The notes beneath the pieces were generated by a model. That model saw nothing but the letters and a program-made list of their open reading frames with translations, searched no databases and was not told the DNA's origin. Position numbers and translations under genes: made by a program. Positions 22,201-33,266 of a DNA stretch of 64,000 nucleotides are shown here, in pieces. The stretch spans positions 79,355-143,354 of the forward strand of contig VFFE01007109.1 of assembly GCA_008921705.1 (NCBI GenBank), written 5' to 3'. This DNA comes from Burhinus oedicnemus. Lineage: Eukaryota; Chordata; Aves; Charadriiformes; Burhinidae. The stretch's first letter is position 1. Each line of letters opens with the position of its first letter.

Positions 22201-25200
22201 CTTTGCCCTCGGTGAAAACTCCTCTCACCTGGACACGAGACCCCACGGGTCCTTTGGTCCCCTTTGGTCCCCCTCGGCCACGGCTGGACCCACGCGCCTG
22301 CTCTCTAGCTGTCACTTCTTCCACTTTTCAATTATTCAAACAACTTTAGGAGAAATTACAGTCTTTCAGCCTCCCCCGCCTCGTCAGATCGTTATTTGTA
22401 ATTATCACGCTGACCTAAAAAAAAAAAGCATCATAAATCCACGTACCTGTTTGGTATTTTCTTTCCAGTATAAAGATGGGTATATTTAATCCCAGAAGTA
22501 AATATTCTCTTTTGAAGTAAAGGAAAGAGCTAGCTAGTTAGTTAAAACAATTAAAAAATAATTGTTGAAATGAATATTCCCAGCAGAGAGGTGACGGGGA
22601 TAAGGCAGGAATTTTTTCTTTAGGGGAGATTTTGTTTAGTAAATTAAAAAAAAAAAAAAAAAGAAAAGAAATAAAGAAGGATGAGAAAAAGGATCTCATC
22701 CATCAACCGAACAGCTCCAGCCCATCATCTCTTTGCACCTTTGGGGCCGGGAGGTGGCTGCTGTCAGCGGGGTTACGGCTCTAGCGCAGGACGGCAGCCC
22801 TGCATCCCATCCTGGGGCAGATCATCCCCAAAGCAAAGGAGGAAGAGAGGGAGGAGGAGGAGGAGGAGGAGGAGGGGGAAGAAGAAGAGGAAGAAGATGG
22901 AGAGAGAGAGAGAGGAAGAGAGGCAAGACCTCTAAGGGGACATGGCGGGGAGGGAATGGCTCGGGTTTCAGGGAGGCAGGCAGGGACACGTCCCTAAATT
23001 GGGCGCTGGCAGAGCCGGGGTTACGCCTCGGGGGAAGGGAGAAGCTATTTCAGGAGATTTGGGCTTTTCAGCTCCTTCCCTCCTTGGCTTTCTGAATGCC
23101 CACCTGGAGAGGAAGACAGTAATAACCATCTGGCTGGAAATATTTCTGTCCGTGCCTGAGCCAGCACCGGGACGCAGCGGGAGGGGACGGTCCCAAACCT
23201 CCTGCTCTGCCCAGGGGACTTGGGGACCGCTTGCCGGTGGCCTCGCTCCTCCTGCAAACCTGCCTGTTCCTGGGCAAGAAATTGCCTTCAGAGGTCCTTT
23301 TTTTTCAGGATTTTTCCTGCCCGGCCACCCAAGGCAGCTCTGCTGAGGACATTAGAGAGACCTGCCACGTCCTTGAAGTCTCAGCCCGTGGTGAGGGATG
23401 CCCGTATCCCGGGGCTGGAAACCTTTCCCATCCACCTCCATCACCTCGTGTGCTACACGTTCGTGTCGCCTCCTTCAGCTCCCCTCTTTCTTTTAAAAGG
23501 AAATGTGTGTTTAACCATTTTTAACCATTACAGCCTTTTAACCATTTTAACCATTGTTGCAAATAAAGACCTGACAACGCGAGACTCGGGTCTCAGCAGC
23601 CTTGAAGGCAATGGAAAAAGGATTCCCAAACGCACTGGGTTTCCCAGACTTGTGAATTCTTAAGCTCCCCAGCAATTTTAGGAGCCTGATATGCTTTTTG
23701 GTTTTGAACAAGTCAATCTTAATGATCAACAGGATTCCTGCCCTCACTTTCACGGGAGGCGACTCTTGCTCGTTGCTTTTGCTGCTCGTTGGTTTTAAGG
23801 CTGGGTTGCTCATTTACTCCTACACAAAGCCCAGACCCTTAAATGCCCTTAAACACCCTTAAATGCCCGGGCTTCGTGTTTTAACCCAGTACAAAGCAGG
23901 CTCTGGCTACAGCCATCGCTGACTGCATGGTTACCCATCTGCCATTACTTTCTGGTAGGGATTCGGTAATTAGGAATTAGGCATTTACTTTTTATTTCCC
24001 CGTAACAGCAAGGTTCTAATAAGCCAGCTCGTAAATGCAAGTTGCAAAGGTGCCTTTGAAGCCTGTTTTGCCTAAACTTTGACAAACTCTCTGCTGTCCT
24101 GGCTAGCTGCCAGGGCCTGCGGGCTGGGAATCATCACCTTCAGCGTCGATCCGCATCCAGACTTCGAACACCAGGAATGTAAGCCTCCCTAAACGCAAAC
24201 GCGCAGGGGTAAGGTCAGCAGCCCGAAGATGCTCTCCACCCTGTCCGTGATTTCTCGGGCCATTTGGGCAGCATCTCAGATGATTTCCGTGTCTCCATCG
24301 TTACTGCGTGTGCTTTGAGTGGCTTGGCAGTATCAGGCTGCGGGCTTACGCTGCTCCGAGGAAGGGAAAACACAACCAGCCTTATTCAAGGAGCAGCCAC
24401 AACGTAAGAAAGGCTAATTATAAAATTCCACAGAGCAGCAAGGCTGTTTTCTTGTTCGCCAGGAAAAAAAAAAGCTCTTGTCCTTCGTGACGGTTCTGCT
24501 GCCTGGTCACTCAGGGACGTCGGTGATGCTCATGGCAGAGCGGCTTCTGGAGGGGCCAGGGCCGAGCAGGACCATGCCCACGTCCACTCAGCATCTGCCA
24601 CGTGCCACGAGCAGCGTCTGCCACAGCTTCCCACGGTGGCAGGGTGGATGGCGTGTCACCGGATCAGCTCAGTCATGGGTGGAGGCTGGGGAAAACAAGC
24701 GGCTCACAAATCTGCAGAAAACACAGAGCCTCCAGAAAAATTATAATAATAAAAAAGGTTTCCTTTTTCAATTAGCTGGGAAAATACAGAGAGGAGAGAT
24801 AAACTCATTTGTAGGTACCACGCTATTGCCAGGAAATATGTTGGCGGTTTAGAGGAAGAGCCTGGTGCAATATAAAAAAGCCATAAGCTTAAAAACAAAA
24901 GGCATCTTTTTGCTGGCAGCGGGAAAGGATGGGGCTGAGCTGTTTCGCAAGACACCAGTTGCTGTTATGAGCCATTAGCTGGCTTACAGTGAATGACAAG
25001 TTTCCCCTGCTGATTATTGAGCTAAATTACCAGGTATTTACGGGTTTCCTTCCCGCTGCCGCCTCCGCTTTGAGGACCACTGGCACGAAGGATGCCGCAC
25101 CTGCAGCGGGATGGAACCTCCCCCTCCTTCCATGCCTTCCTCCGCTCCTCCTGCTGCTCCAGGGCACGGGCAGCAGATGGGACCCTGCGACGTGGGGTCC

Positions 25201-25860
25201 CAGGAGAGGAGCTCTCGCACCCCAAACCAGCCGGTGTCCAGCAGCCTTAGGAAAAGGGAACGACGTAAGTGCAGTAGAAGAGCACTTTGGTTCCCCTGTC
25301 CTGGCGTCGGTCCTGCCTCGGTGAAGCTGGAGCTGTGGTCCTAGCACACCTCTGCGCTATTTGGTAACCCAGGGGCTGATTTTAACGTATTTTCTGGCAG
25401 CTGATGAGTGCTGAAGGAAGGGCAGGGCTGCGGAAAGGGCAGCTGCGGCTTCCAGAGAGGTTCAGCATTGCCCTCGGCTGCAGCAAGCTGGAACTCGGGG
25501 AGAGATACCCATCCCCTCCCCAGACAAAATCACCTTTGTTCCTCCCTGTAATCTGCTTCCTGACCAACGGGCTGCAGAAACCACCCCGGCCAGGTGAGAA
25601 AGAGCAGCCCAAGGACACGGCGCTGACAGTCGGCTCTGCGGAGGGCAGCCGACCCATGCCACGGGCTCCATCCGGCATCCAGAGCTGCGGAGGAGCAGGC
25701 ACGGACCGTAGGGTGGAAGAGGGGATGGGAAACAGGGAGCTGGGTCCCCCTGGTCACCCAGGTCGGTCACAGCGAAGGCACTCGCTGCAGACCATTAGCT
25801 TTAGGGTATGCTTGTAACTCCCTCCCGTTTCTGGGTCCCCTCTCATGACATTTCCTCTCC
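19250..25860. other. Spacer upstream of SSC4D; 5' UTR and promoter of SSC4D not resolved
   Basis: No exon is recognised with confidence. The immediate right part should hold the SSC4D 5' UTR and promoter, but I see no CpG island or clear core promoter, as is common for tissue-restricted genes. 21255-21325 holds a 48-bp imperfect duplication around ACCAGCAAG-GATGGTAG. 22400-22680 and 24400-24900 are AT-rich. 23510-23560 has short TTTTAACCATT repeats and 23838-23868 has CCCTTAAATG repeats. Confidence 0.55.
22838..22925. repeat. Homopurine GGA/GAA/GA microsatellite
   Basis: An almost uninterrupted purine tract of about 88 nt made of (GGA)n, then GAAGAAGAGG, then (GA)n. The glutamate/glycine-rich open frame that it creates is not a gene. 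Confidence 0.92.
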
Positions 25861-25862
25861 AG

Positions 25863-26106
25863 GGTGAAACCTCACCCTACGCTGGGCTGCCGGCAGTGGG
25901 ATCCTATGGACAACAGCTGCTTATACATGACTGTCGTGGTTTGGGCTGTAGTTCTCTGCATGATCCTGATAAGGCTGGCAAGGGTTTCCCTGGGCGAAGA
26001 AGTGTGCGTTTACAGAAAGCCAGGACTTACCCAGCAGTTGCCTCGGGAGAACAGCGAGGACGAGATCTCTGAGGTGCATGTCGTGACCGACCTGCCTGTT
26101 TCTTGA
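25863..26106 (+). CDS. Unrecognised small single-pass membrane protein (probable last exon)
   Basis: From the ATG at 25906 the frame encodes 66 residues ending at TGA (26104-26106). Residues 1-4 are polar; 5-22 form one hydrophobic segment (CLYMTVVVWAVVLCMILI); R23 and R26 follow, so by the positive-inside rule the tail is cytosolic. The tail (27-66) has an acidic SEDE cluster at 50-53, a possible CK2 site, and ends DLPVS. A good acceptor (TTTCCTCTCCAG, AG at 25861-25862) lies just upstream, and the frame is open back to it, so the exon may continue a longer protein: it would enter as VKPHPTLGCRQWDPMDNS. An AATAAA lies 143 bp past the stop. I do not recognise the family; it is not ZP3, cortexin or a known SMIM that I can recall. 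A chance frame is possible, but the combination of acceptor, hydrophobic segment, flanking arginines and polyadenylation signal argues for a real terminal exon. Confidence 0.5.
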
Positions 26107-26248
26107 GTGAGGGAGGCTCCGCTGGGACCGGTGCGCGGTGGCTTCTCTGCCTGCGTCTGCCAGCACCGGGGAATACAGGCAGCCCACTTCCGCTGGAGCA
26201 TTACTGGTGTTAGACGGGACGGCTGCAGCCACACCATAAGTGCCTTTA

Positions 26249-26254
26249 AATAAA
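26249..26254 (+). terminator. Polyadenylation signal AATAAA after the small membrane-protein frame
   Basis: Canonical hexamer 143 bp downstream of the TGA at 26104-26106, in a local sequence (TTTAAATAAAGG) typical of vertebrate 3' ends. Supports reading 25863 onward as a terminal exon. Confidence 0.5.
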
Positions 26255-26404
26255 GGCCAGCTAGCTTGAACCGTGCCGAAATGTGTGACTGAGAAGTGGT
26301 GACCTGCCTGGGGACAGACAGACTGAGGAGACAGACGGGCTGGACGTCGGTGCGTGCCGGTGCAGGAACCTGCATGGGATGGAGATGCCGTGCCCGAACC
26401 TGAC

Positions 26405-26500
26405 ACTTAGAACCACAGAACGCTTTGGGTTGAAAAGGACCTTTCAAGGTCCACCTAGCCCAGGCCGATCCCAGCAAACCTCCGGAGGGATGGATGGCAT
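26405..26500 (-). mobile_element. CR1 LINE 3' fragment, antisense
   Basis: AGAACCACAGAACGCTTTGG followed by GTTGAAAAGGACCTTTCAAG and CCACCTAGCCCAGGCC match the antisense CR1 3' end (AATCACAGAATGGTTTGGGT type). Diverged, 5'-truncated, non-functional. Confidence 0.75.
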
Positions 26501-26794
26501 TTTGGGCTGTCACACGGCTGAGTGTGCGCTAGGTGGCACGCATTTTCAGGAAGAAACGCTTGAGGCAGCTGGGAGAGGAGCTGGGTTTGGGAAGAGCAAA
26601 GCTCCACCGGTGCCAGCCCCGGGGACCTGCCTGCTCCGGGAAGGGGGACAAAGCACTGGGCAAAGGGGGCATAAAGCAGAGCAGGGAGAGTGCTGTCCCT
26701 AATTAGCACTAATGACGAGGTGAGGACACCCAGAGCAGGCGAGACGAGCACGCCACCCAGGGGACTCGGCATCGGCTGTTTCTTGGTTGGATTG

Positions 26795-27110
26795 TGCAAA
26801 AAGGCAGGGATGGAGAGGGAATTTTCACTGGGGTCTGTAGTGACGGGAAAAGGGGGTGGGGGGTTAAATGGAAATAGGGTAAATTTAGATTGGACATAAG
26901 GAAAATACGTTTTACGATGAGGGTGGTGAGGCACAGGAACAGGTTGCCCAGAGAAGCTGTAGGTACCCCATCCCTGGAAGTGTTCAAGGTCAGGTTGGAT
27001 GGGGCTTGGAGCAACGTGATCTGGTGGGAGATGTCCCTGGGATTGGACTAGGTGGTCTTCAAAGGCCCCTTCCAACCCAGCCCATTTATAATTCCATGAT
27101 TTCCCCGGAG
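26795..27110 (+). mobile_element. CR1 LINE 3' fragment, sense
   Basis: Contains GAGGGTGGTGAGGCACAGGA, CAGGTTGCCCAGAGAAGCTG, CCATCCCTGGAAGTGTTCAA and GACTAGGTGGTCTTCAAAGG, the typical CR1 3' UTR series, ending near TTCCATGATTT. Heavily 5'-truncated. Confidence 0.9.
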
Positions 27111-30100
27111 AAGGCAGGCAGCGGAGCACAGGGAGGTTAGCAGAGCTCACAGAGCATCTCCCACCACCAGCAGGGACCAGGGACATGTCTCCTTCAGCAA
27201 CCAAATCCCAGGTGTTGGAGAGCAAGGTCACCCGGTAAGAGTGGGATGGCCGTAACAGATCCCATCTCTGCTTTGTCTAATTGGTCCCTGGCAGGGACCA
27301 GAAGCAGCTGCTGCAGAGGCAAATGAAATGAAAATTCACCTATTATCCTCTGCCTGCGGAGGAATTTCTTCCTAATTCCTGTCACTTCGGGTTTGTCTGC
27401 TCAGGGAAATGAATCTGAAATCAAGTGGGCTGTGAATCCGGCGTGCCGCAGCAATCCCAGCATCGCTTGGACAGACAGTTTTCTAAGTGGCCGGGCTATT
27501 CCCCAGCGCACGAGGCTAACCCTGGCAACTGAACACCGCCTGAAGCATCAGGTTTTATACACATTAGTGTAGGACCTTGAGTCAAAAACACATGAGACGG
27601 AGCAGCCATGGGGAAATCAATTCCATAGCCTCCCAGCCTCGCTGCAAGCAAAGAAATAGGGAGAAGACAAATATTTGGCTAGTCACCCCGGCGTGCGGAT
27701 GGCTCAGACAGAAAGATGATCTCATGTTGGAGGAGTCGCTGCTTTGCATACTGATTTGGGCAGCACGCAGAGAAGGTTGTTTCAGCGTGTGAGCGCGGGA
27801 AATAAGGGATCCGGCTGAAAAAAAAGCGTGAGGGACTGTGTTAAACTCTGTGGATCATCACGGTAAAAGCGATATCAAACATTTTTGCAGGCAGCAAGGA
27901 CTATGAGGTCCGCATCCCTGTAAATAGTGAACAGGGTCCATAGGGAGACCTGGATGCTGAGGTTCACCTTGCAAGCTCAGAGAGCATCGAGCATCTTTGC
28001 AGCCACCCTCACACAAAATACTTGAAGGAATTTGTGCAGCGAGGTCTGATGGTCTCGGCTGTTCGTCAGGCCCAGGATTCGCGTTGGACGTGGTGCCTTG
28101 GCTCTGCTAACCCCTTCCAGGGTGCTGGACCATCATGGCATACAGCTGTGGCTCGGACAAGTGAGGGAGAGGTATGAGAAAAGGGTGACTGAGGTCCTGC
28201 AAAGCGCTCATGTTGCTGAGGTGAGATACCTTAGCCACCTACCGTGCCTTGCAGAGCCTTCCGCGTACCCTGTGCAAGATGTCCTACCGGATGAGCTCAT
28301 GAATCCCTGCTCAAAAATTAATAATAAAATATAATAGGAAGAAGATAAATCCAGTGCACTTCTAGATTCCTCCCACGGCTCAGCCACCGACTGGCTGGTT
28401 TATCCCCATCGTACAACCCTTCCCTTCTGGTAACTACCCCCAGCGCACCTCTGCTCTTCCACAACCCTGCGGACACCCTGCAGCCCTTACCTGTAACACC
28501 CTTCAGACCCTGGTCACGTCATCCAGAGCCCTCATCCAGCTTCCCTCATCCGCCAGGACTCCTTGCTCCTCGCTTGCAGCATCTCTTCATCTTCTGGCCA
28601 CGCTGCGTAGCTCTGCCAGGCCCAATATGATCTCTTCTTCACCGTTCTTGGTTCTCCCTGGAACCTTTTCCTGTTTGGGATCAGAGGATATTTCGTGCCT
28701 GTCGACCTGTGGCGACCACACGGATCACAATCTGCTCCCGGCACGGCTTTATGAAACGTACCTATCTATTTTTCAGGCTCGTGTGTATCGAGATAGAAAG
28801 GAAAAAAAATCTTCACATTGCTCTTCGGTTCCTTATTCCAGCCACGGGAAACAGGAATTCTAAGCACCCGCGTTGCAAATGTGAAACTTATTGCTTAAAC
28901 AGACACATTACAAGCAGGCTATCAATCACCTTTGGCAATTATTAGTACTTTGTGAGTATTTTGAACTCAAGTACGTGACAGTCTCATCCATCCTGGAACA
29001 GAGAAATCCATGGGCATTTGCATACGAGGCTGAACTGCAGGGAGATACAGCTCCGGAGGATTTTTACTGCAGCTGCAATGGTGATGTGCTCAGCACGGAA
29101 CATTTTCTGTAAGCAGAAAACTGACCCTATATAAGCTCTATAAAGACGAGTCCCGTGTATTTAACCCAGGAAACAGCGTTTTACAACATCCCTTTATGCC
29201 TACGGTGTAAGGTGGTTCTAGATGGTATTTTTGCTATAATTATTGAGTCCCAGCCTAACGTACTTTATTTTTATAAGCCTATTGGAGCACCCTCTGGAGC
29301 AGGTGTATCCCGGCACGTCGCGGGTGAGTCGGTGCTGCTGGGTGTAAAGTCCGGGGTAGTTTAAAGTCATTTGATAAGGGCTGGTGAATGCTTCCTGATT
29401 TTGAAACCTCTTGCCGGTGGTTTTGCCTTCTGCTGCTGAAGCACCCATCAAGGGAAAAACCCAGGTGGGGTCTCACCTACCTCTAACACGGTATGCAGAA
29501 GTAATTCACCTATCTGCAAGGTGTTCCGGAATTAACGTAATCTCTAAATAAACACAGGCGTCTTGCAAGGGGGCTGATCAAGATGAAGCAGGCGGCGGGA
29601 AGGAAGCGGCGCTCTATTGTTAGAGATATCTGCTGCACATATGCGTTATATTTAACGATCCTCCTCCCCTGCTCAAACAACGAACGTGGCAGTGATCCGC
29701 AGGGGGTTGTCTCTGATTTACATGAATGTAAAAGAAACTGAAAATAGCTCTCCTCAAGGCCGTAGCTGAGCAGATGATCAATCCCTGGCTGAATCTGGCT
29801 CCGGGTGGCCACAGCCTCCCTCAGGACTCGCACGCCACCTTCCATGGCATGGGATGAGTCGGCCTCTAGAAAGCAGCTCCCACAGAGGACATCCAGAAGC
29901 ATTAAGCTTCATTAGAGGCCGCACCTCTAACGAGATGTAGGTGTCATGGGCTCTGCTGAACCACAGGGATAGAGGTAACAACGCTGGGAGCATACGTATG
30001 TCTAAGGTTTCTCTAAAAGGAGCAAATTCTGTATCCTGGACCCAAGACATTGCAGAATCAGTGGCAGGAGGAGACCCCAGTGCCACCTGTCCCGGGGAAA

Positions 30101-30231
30101 CCCATGGCCCGTAGTCTGCTCTGGAGAGGGACACACGCTGCTCCTGCCCTGCTCTGCCTTGCTCCACACGAAAGTCCCAGCAGAGGAGCGGTGCAAGGCA
30201 GAAGAAACCCAAAGCAGGAGCAGAGCGGGAT
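27111..30231. other. Intergenic spacer, nothing recognised
   Basis: About 3.1 kb of moderately AT-rich DNA with only short open frames and no clear exon, repeat family or RNA gene. AT-rich stretches lie at 28290-28340 and 28830-29290. Confidence 0.55.
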
Positions 30232-30372
30232 CACAGAGTCATAGAATGGTTTGGGTTGGAAGGGACCTTAAAGATCATCTCGTTCCAACCCCCCTGCCAT
30301 GGGCAGGGACACCTCCCACTAGACCAGGTTGTTCAAAGCCCCGTCCAACCTGGCCTCGGAGCCATCCGGGGC
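30232..30372 (-). mobile_element. CR1 LINE 3' fragment, antisense
   Basis: Begins TCACAGAGTCATAGAATGGT and continues through GGGACCTTAAAGATCATCTC, ATGGGCAGGGACACCTCCCA and CCGTCCAACCTGGCC, the canonical antisense CR1 3' end. About 140 bp, well preserved. Confidence 0.93.
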
Positions 30373-30660
30373 ATGGGGGAGTAAAAATAGATTATAAAAT
30401 TCCTTTAATCCAGCTGGTGATTCTCTCTTTTTCCATGGCTTTCCCAGGCTTTTACCACCCGCCGGCAGGCTGGCAGCTGGCGGACATCACCTGTGCAGCC
30501 AGGCCTCTCCTCCAGCCAGGGGAGCTGCCCTGGATTGAAGGAGTTAAGGGGGGACACGGGAGGGATGGGACCCACGTGTCTCCTCAAGGGACCTCACAGC
30601 ACCAGGACTGCACAGCCCATGGCGGCAGGAGGTCTGTCCTCTTGCCTGGACAAGGGGTCA

Positions 30661-31345
30661 TCACAGAATCACAGAATGGCAGGGGTTGGAAGGCACCTTT
30701 GGAGATCATCTAGTCCAACCCCCTGCCAAAGCAGGGTCACCTAGAGCAGGTTGCACAGGATGGCGTCCAGGTGGGTTTTGAATCTCTCCAGAGAAGGAGA
30801 CTCCACCACCTCTCTGGGCAGCATGTTCCAGTGCTCTGCCACCCTCAAAGAAGTTCCTCCTCATGTTCAGATGGAACTTCATATGTTCAAGTTTGTGCCC
30901 GTTGCCCCTTGTCCTGTCGCTGGGCACCACTGAGAAGTGTCTGGCCCCATCCTCTTGACACCCACCCTTTAGATATTGATAAGCATTGATGAGATCCCCT
31001 CTCAGTCTTCTCCAGGCTAAGCAGACCCAGGTCTCTCAGCCTTTCCTCATCAGAGAGGTACTCCAGTCCCCTGATCATCTTCATAGCCCTCTGCTGGACT
31101 CTCTCCAGCAGTTCCCTGTCCTTCTTGAACCGGGGAGCCCAGAACTGGACACAGTATTCCAGATGTGGCCTCACCAGGGCAGAGTAGAGGGGGAGGATGA
31201 CCTCCCCCGACCTGCTGGCCACGCTCTTTTTAATGTACCCCAGGAGAACATTGGCCTTCTTGGCCACAAGGGCACATTGCTGGCTCGCGGGCAACTTGTC
31301 CACCAGGACTCCCAGGTCTGTCTCTGCAGAGCTGATGCTGTCCCC
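30661..31345 (-). mobile_element. CR1 LINE fragment, antisense, with reverse-transcriptase C-terminus remnant
   Basis: About 680 bp of a 5'-truncated CR1 with its 3' end on the left (TCACAGAATCACAGAATGGC). The minus strand at 31303-30960 still reads a recognisable ORF2 C-terminus: [53 protein letters not shown] and [11 protein letters not shown]. These are the thumb and C-terminal motifs of CR1 reverse transcriptase. The catalytic core and endonuclease are absent, so the copy is dead. Confidence 0.95.
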
Positions 31346-31459
31346 ACAGTGTCACCGAGCCACATGGCGATGACCATGGGTGTGGGGAGGTGTGCGGGGG
31401 GCACGGCCAGCATGGCTCTGCCCCCAGCTCCTGGGGGAGGCCAGGGGGGGTCTCACAGG

Positions 31460-31712
31460 GGTACACACACAGCCCCTCACCACCTCACACACACTCCTGC
31501 TCTCACACACCAGCACACAGCCTCTGACACAGGCTTGCACGCTCACAGACACACGCAGTCACACGCATACAGCGCCTCACACTCAGGGACACGGAGCATC
31601 ATGCACACGTGGTGTCATACACACACGGCATCACACGCGTGCTCACACAAAGCATCACCTGCACATGCAGAACCACACTCACGCTATGGCACTCAGACGG
31701 TGTCACAACCAA
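31460..31712. repeat. CA-rich satellite, left part
   Basis: Irregular tandem array of TCACACACAC, GCTCACACA and CATCACAC units on the plus strand. It resumes after the CR1 copy at 31714-32200, so the two parts were one array before insertion. Confidence 0.9.
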
Positions 31713-31713
31713 C

Positions 31714-32200
31714 ATCAGAAGGACATGGACCTGTTGGAGCGGGTCCAGAGGAGGCCATGGAGATGATCGGAGGGCTGGAGCACCTCTGCTGTGAGGACAG
31801 GCTGAGAGAGTTGGGGTTGTTCAGCCTGGAGAAGAGAAGGCTCCGGGGAGACCTTATAGCCCCTTCCAGGATCTGAAGGGGCCTACAAGAAAGCTGGAGA
31901 GGGACTTTTTACAAGGGCATGGAGTGATAGGACAAGGGGTAATGGCTTTAAACTGGAAGAGGGGAGATTTGGATTAGATATTAGGAAGAAACTGTTGACT
32001 GTGAGGGTGGTGAGACACTGGCCCAGGTTGCCCAGAGAAGCCGTGGCTGCCCCATCCCTGGAGGTGTTCAAGGCCAGGTTGGATGGAGCTTTGAGCAACC
32101 AGGTCTAGTGGTAGGTGTCCCTGCCCATGGCAGGGGGTTGGGACTAGATGACCTCTGAGGTCCCTTCCAACCTAAACCGTTCCATGATTCTATGATTCTG
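31714..32200 (+). mobile_element. CR1 LINE 3' fragment, sense, inserted in the CA-rich satellite
   Basis: Starts at GAAGGACATGGACCTGTTGG and runs through CTGAGAGAGTTGGGGTTGTT, GAGGGTGGTGAGACACTGGC, CATCCCTGGAGGTGTTCAAG and GACTAGATGACCTCTGAGGT to CCATGATTCTATGATTCTG at the 3' end. The 5' part still reads DLLERVQRR and [20 protein letters not shown] of the ORF2 C-terminus. About 490 bp, among the best-preserved copies here. Confidence 0.95.
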
Positions 32201-33221
32201 TCACACGCAGTATCTTGCACACACGGCAGCACACGCTCGCGGGGTATCAGGCACATGGTGTGATGTGCACATGTGCTCACACACACACAGAGTATCACAC
32301 TCACACGCAGCATCTCTCACCCACAGCATCGCGCTCACACACGTGCAATAACACACACATGCATGCTCACACCATATCACACTTGCACACACACAGCATC
32401 TCACACAGCCAGTGTTGCACACACACACACAGAGCATCACACTCACATACACCCAGTGCCACACACAGTACCTCACACAGTGTCACACACACCCAGCATC
32501 ACACACACCCAGTATCACACTCACATCCAGTATCACACTCACACACATGCAGTAACACACATCCACACAGTATCACACACACACAGAGCATCTCGCACAC
32601 CCAGTGTTACCCATGCTCACACTCACATGCAGTGTCACACTCACACCCAGCATCACACTCACACACACCCAGCGTCACACACACAGTAGCACACACACAC
32701 GGTCTCACACTCACAGTATCACACATGCTGTATCACTCACACACACCCAGCGTCACACTCACACATGCAGTATCACACTCACACGCAGTATCACACTCAC
32801 TCATGCAGTATCACACACACATGCACACCCAGGCACACCCAGTATCACACTCACACAGCATCACACACAGAGTATCTCACACAGCATCACGCACCCAGCA
32901 CCACCCTCACCCCCATCACACACACACCCGTCCCACACGCTCACCCCCATCACAGACACACCCCGTCACACACACTCCCTCATCACACACTCAACCCCCA
33001 TCACACACATTCCCCCATGACCCGCCCTCACCCCCAACATCACACACCCTCACCCCCATCGCACACCCCCACCCCATCCACACCCCGTCAACCCCCTCAC
33101 ACCCCATCACACCCCCTCACCCCATCACACACCCCAAATCACACCCCATCACACCCACCCTCCTATCACACACCTTCACCCCATCACACCCCATCACACA
33201 CCCCTCACACCCCATCACACC
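32201..33221. repeat. CA-rich satellite, right part, ending at the assembly gap
   Basis: About 1 kb of TCACACTCACACACACCCAG units of irregular 9-22 bp period (to about 32890), then a shift to CCCCATCACACACCCTCACC units up to the gap. It gives long His/Thr-rich open frames on the plus strand, one of which runs through the Ns into DTX2 exon 1; that frame is an artefact. Confidence 0.93.
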
Positions 33222-33241
33222 NNNNNNNNNNNNNNNNNNNN
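33222..33241. other. Assembly gap (20 N)
   Basis: Exactly 20 Ns between the satellite and the CpG island. Such a fixed short run usually marks a gap of unknown size. The DTX2 promoter or transcription start may be partly missing. Confidence 0.97.
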
Positions 33242-33251
33242 CGCCCCCCGC

Positions 33252-33266
33252 ACTACATCCCCCAGC
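33252..33266 (+). promoter_or_regulatory. ZNF143/SBS-like promoter element
   Basis: ACTACATCCCCCAGC matches ACTACANNYCCCAGC at every fixed position. It lies about 100 bp upstream of the first-exon donor, at the edge of the assembly gap. Confidence 0.5.

Noticed and set aside
22681..22935. A Lys/Arg/Glu-rich 84-codon frame
   Set aside because: Encoded by the homopurine microsatellite.
30887..31303. A 138-codon minus-strand frame as a gene
   Set aside because: It is the reverse-transcriptase C-terminus remnant of a truncated CR1 LINE.
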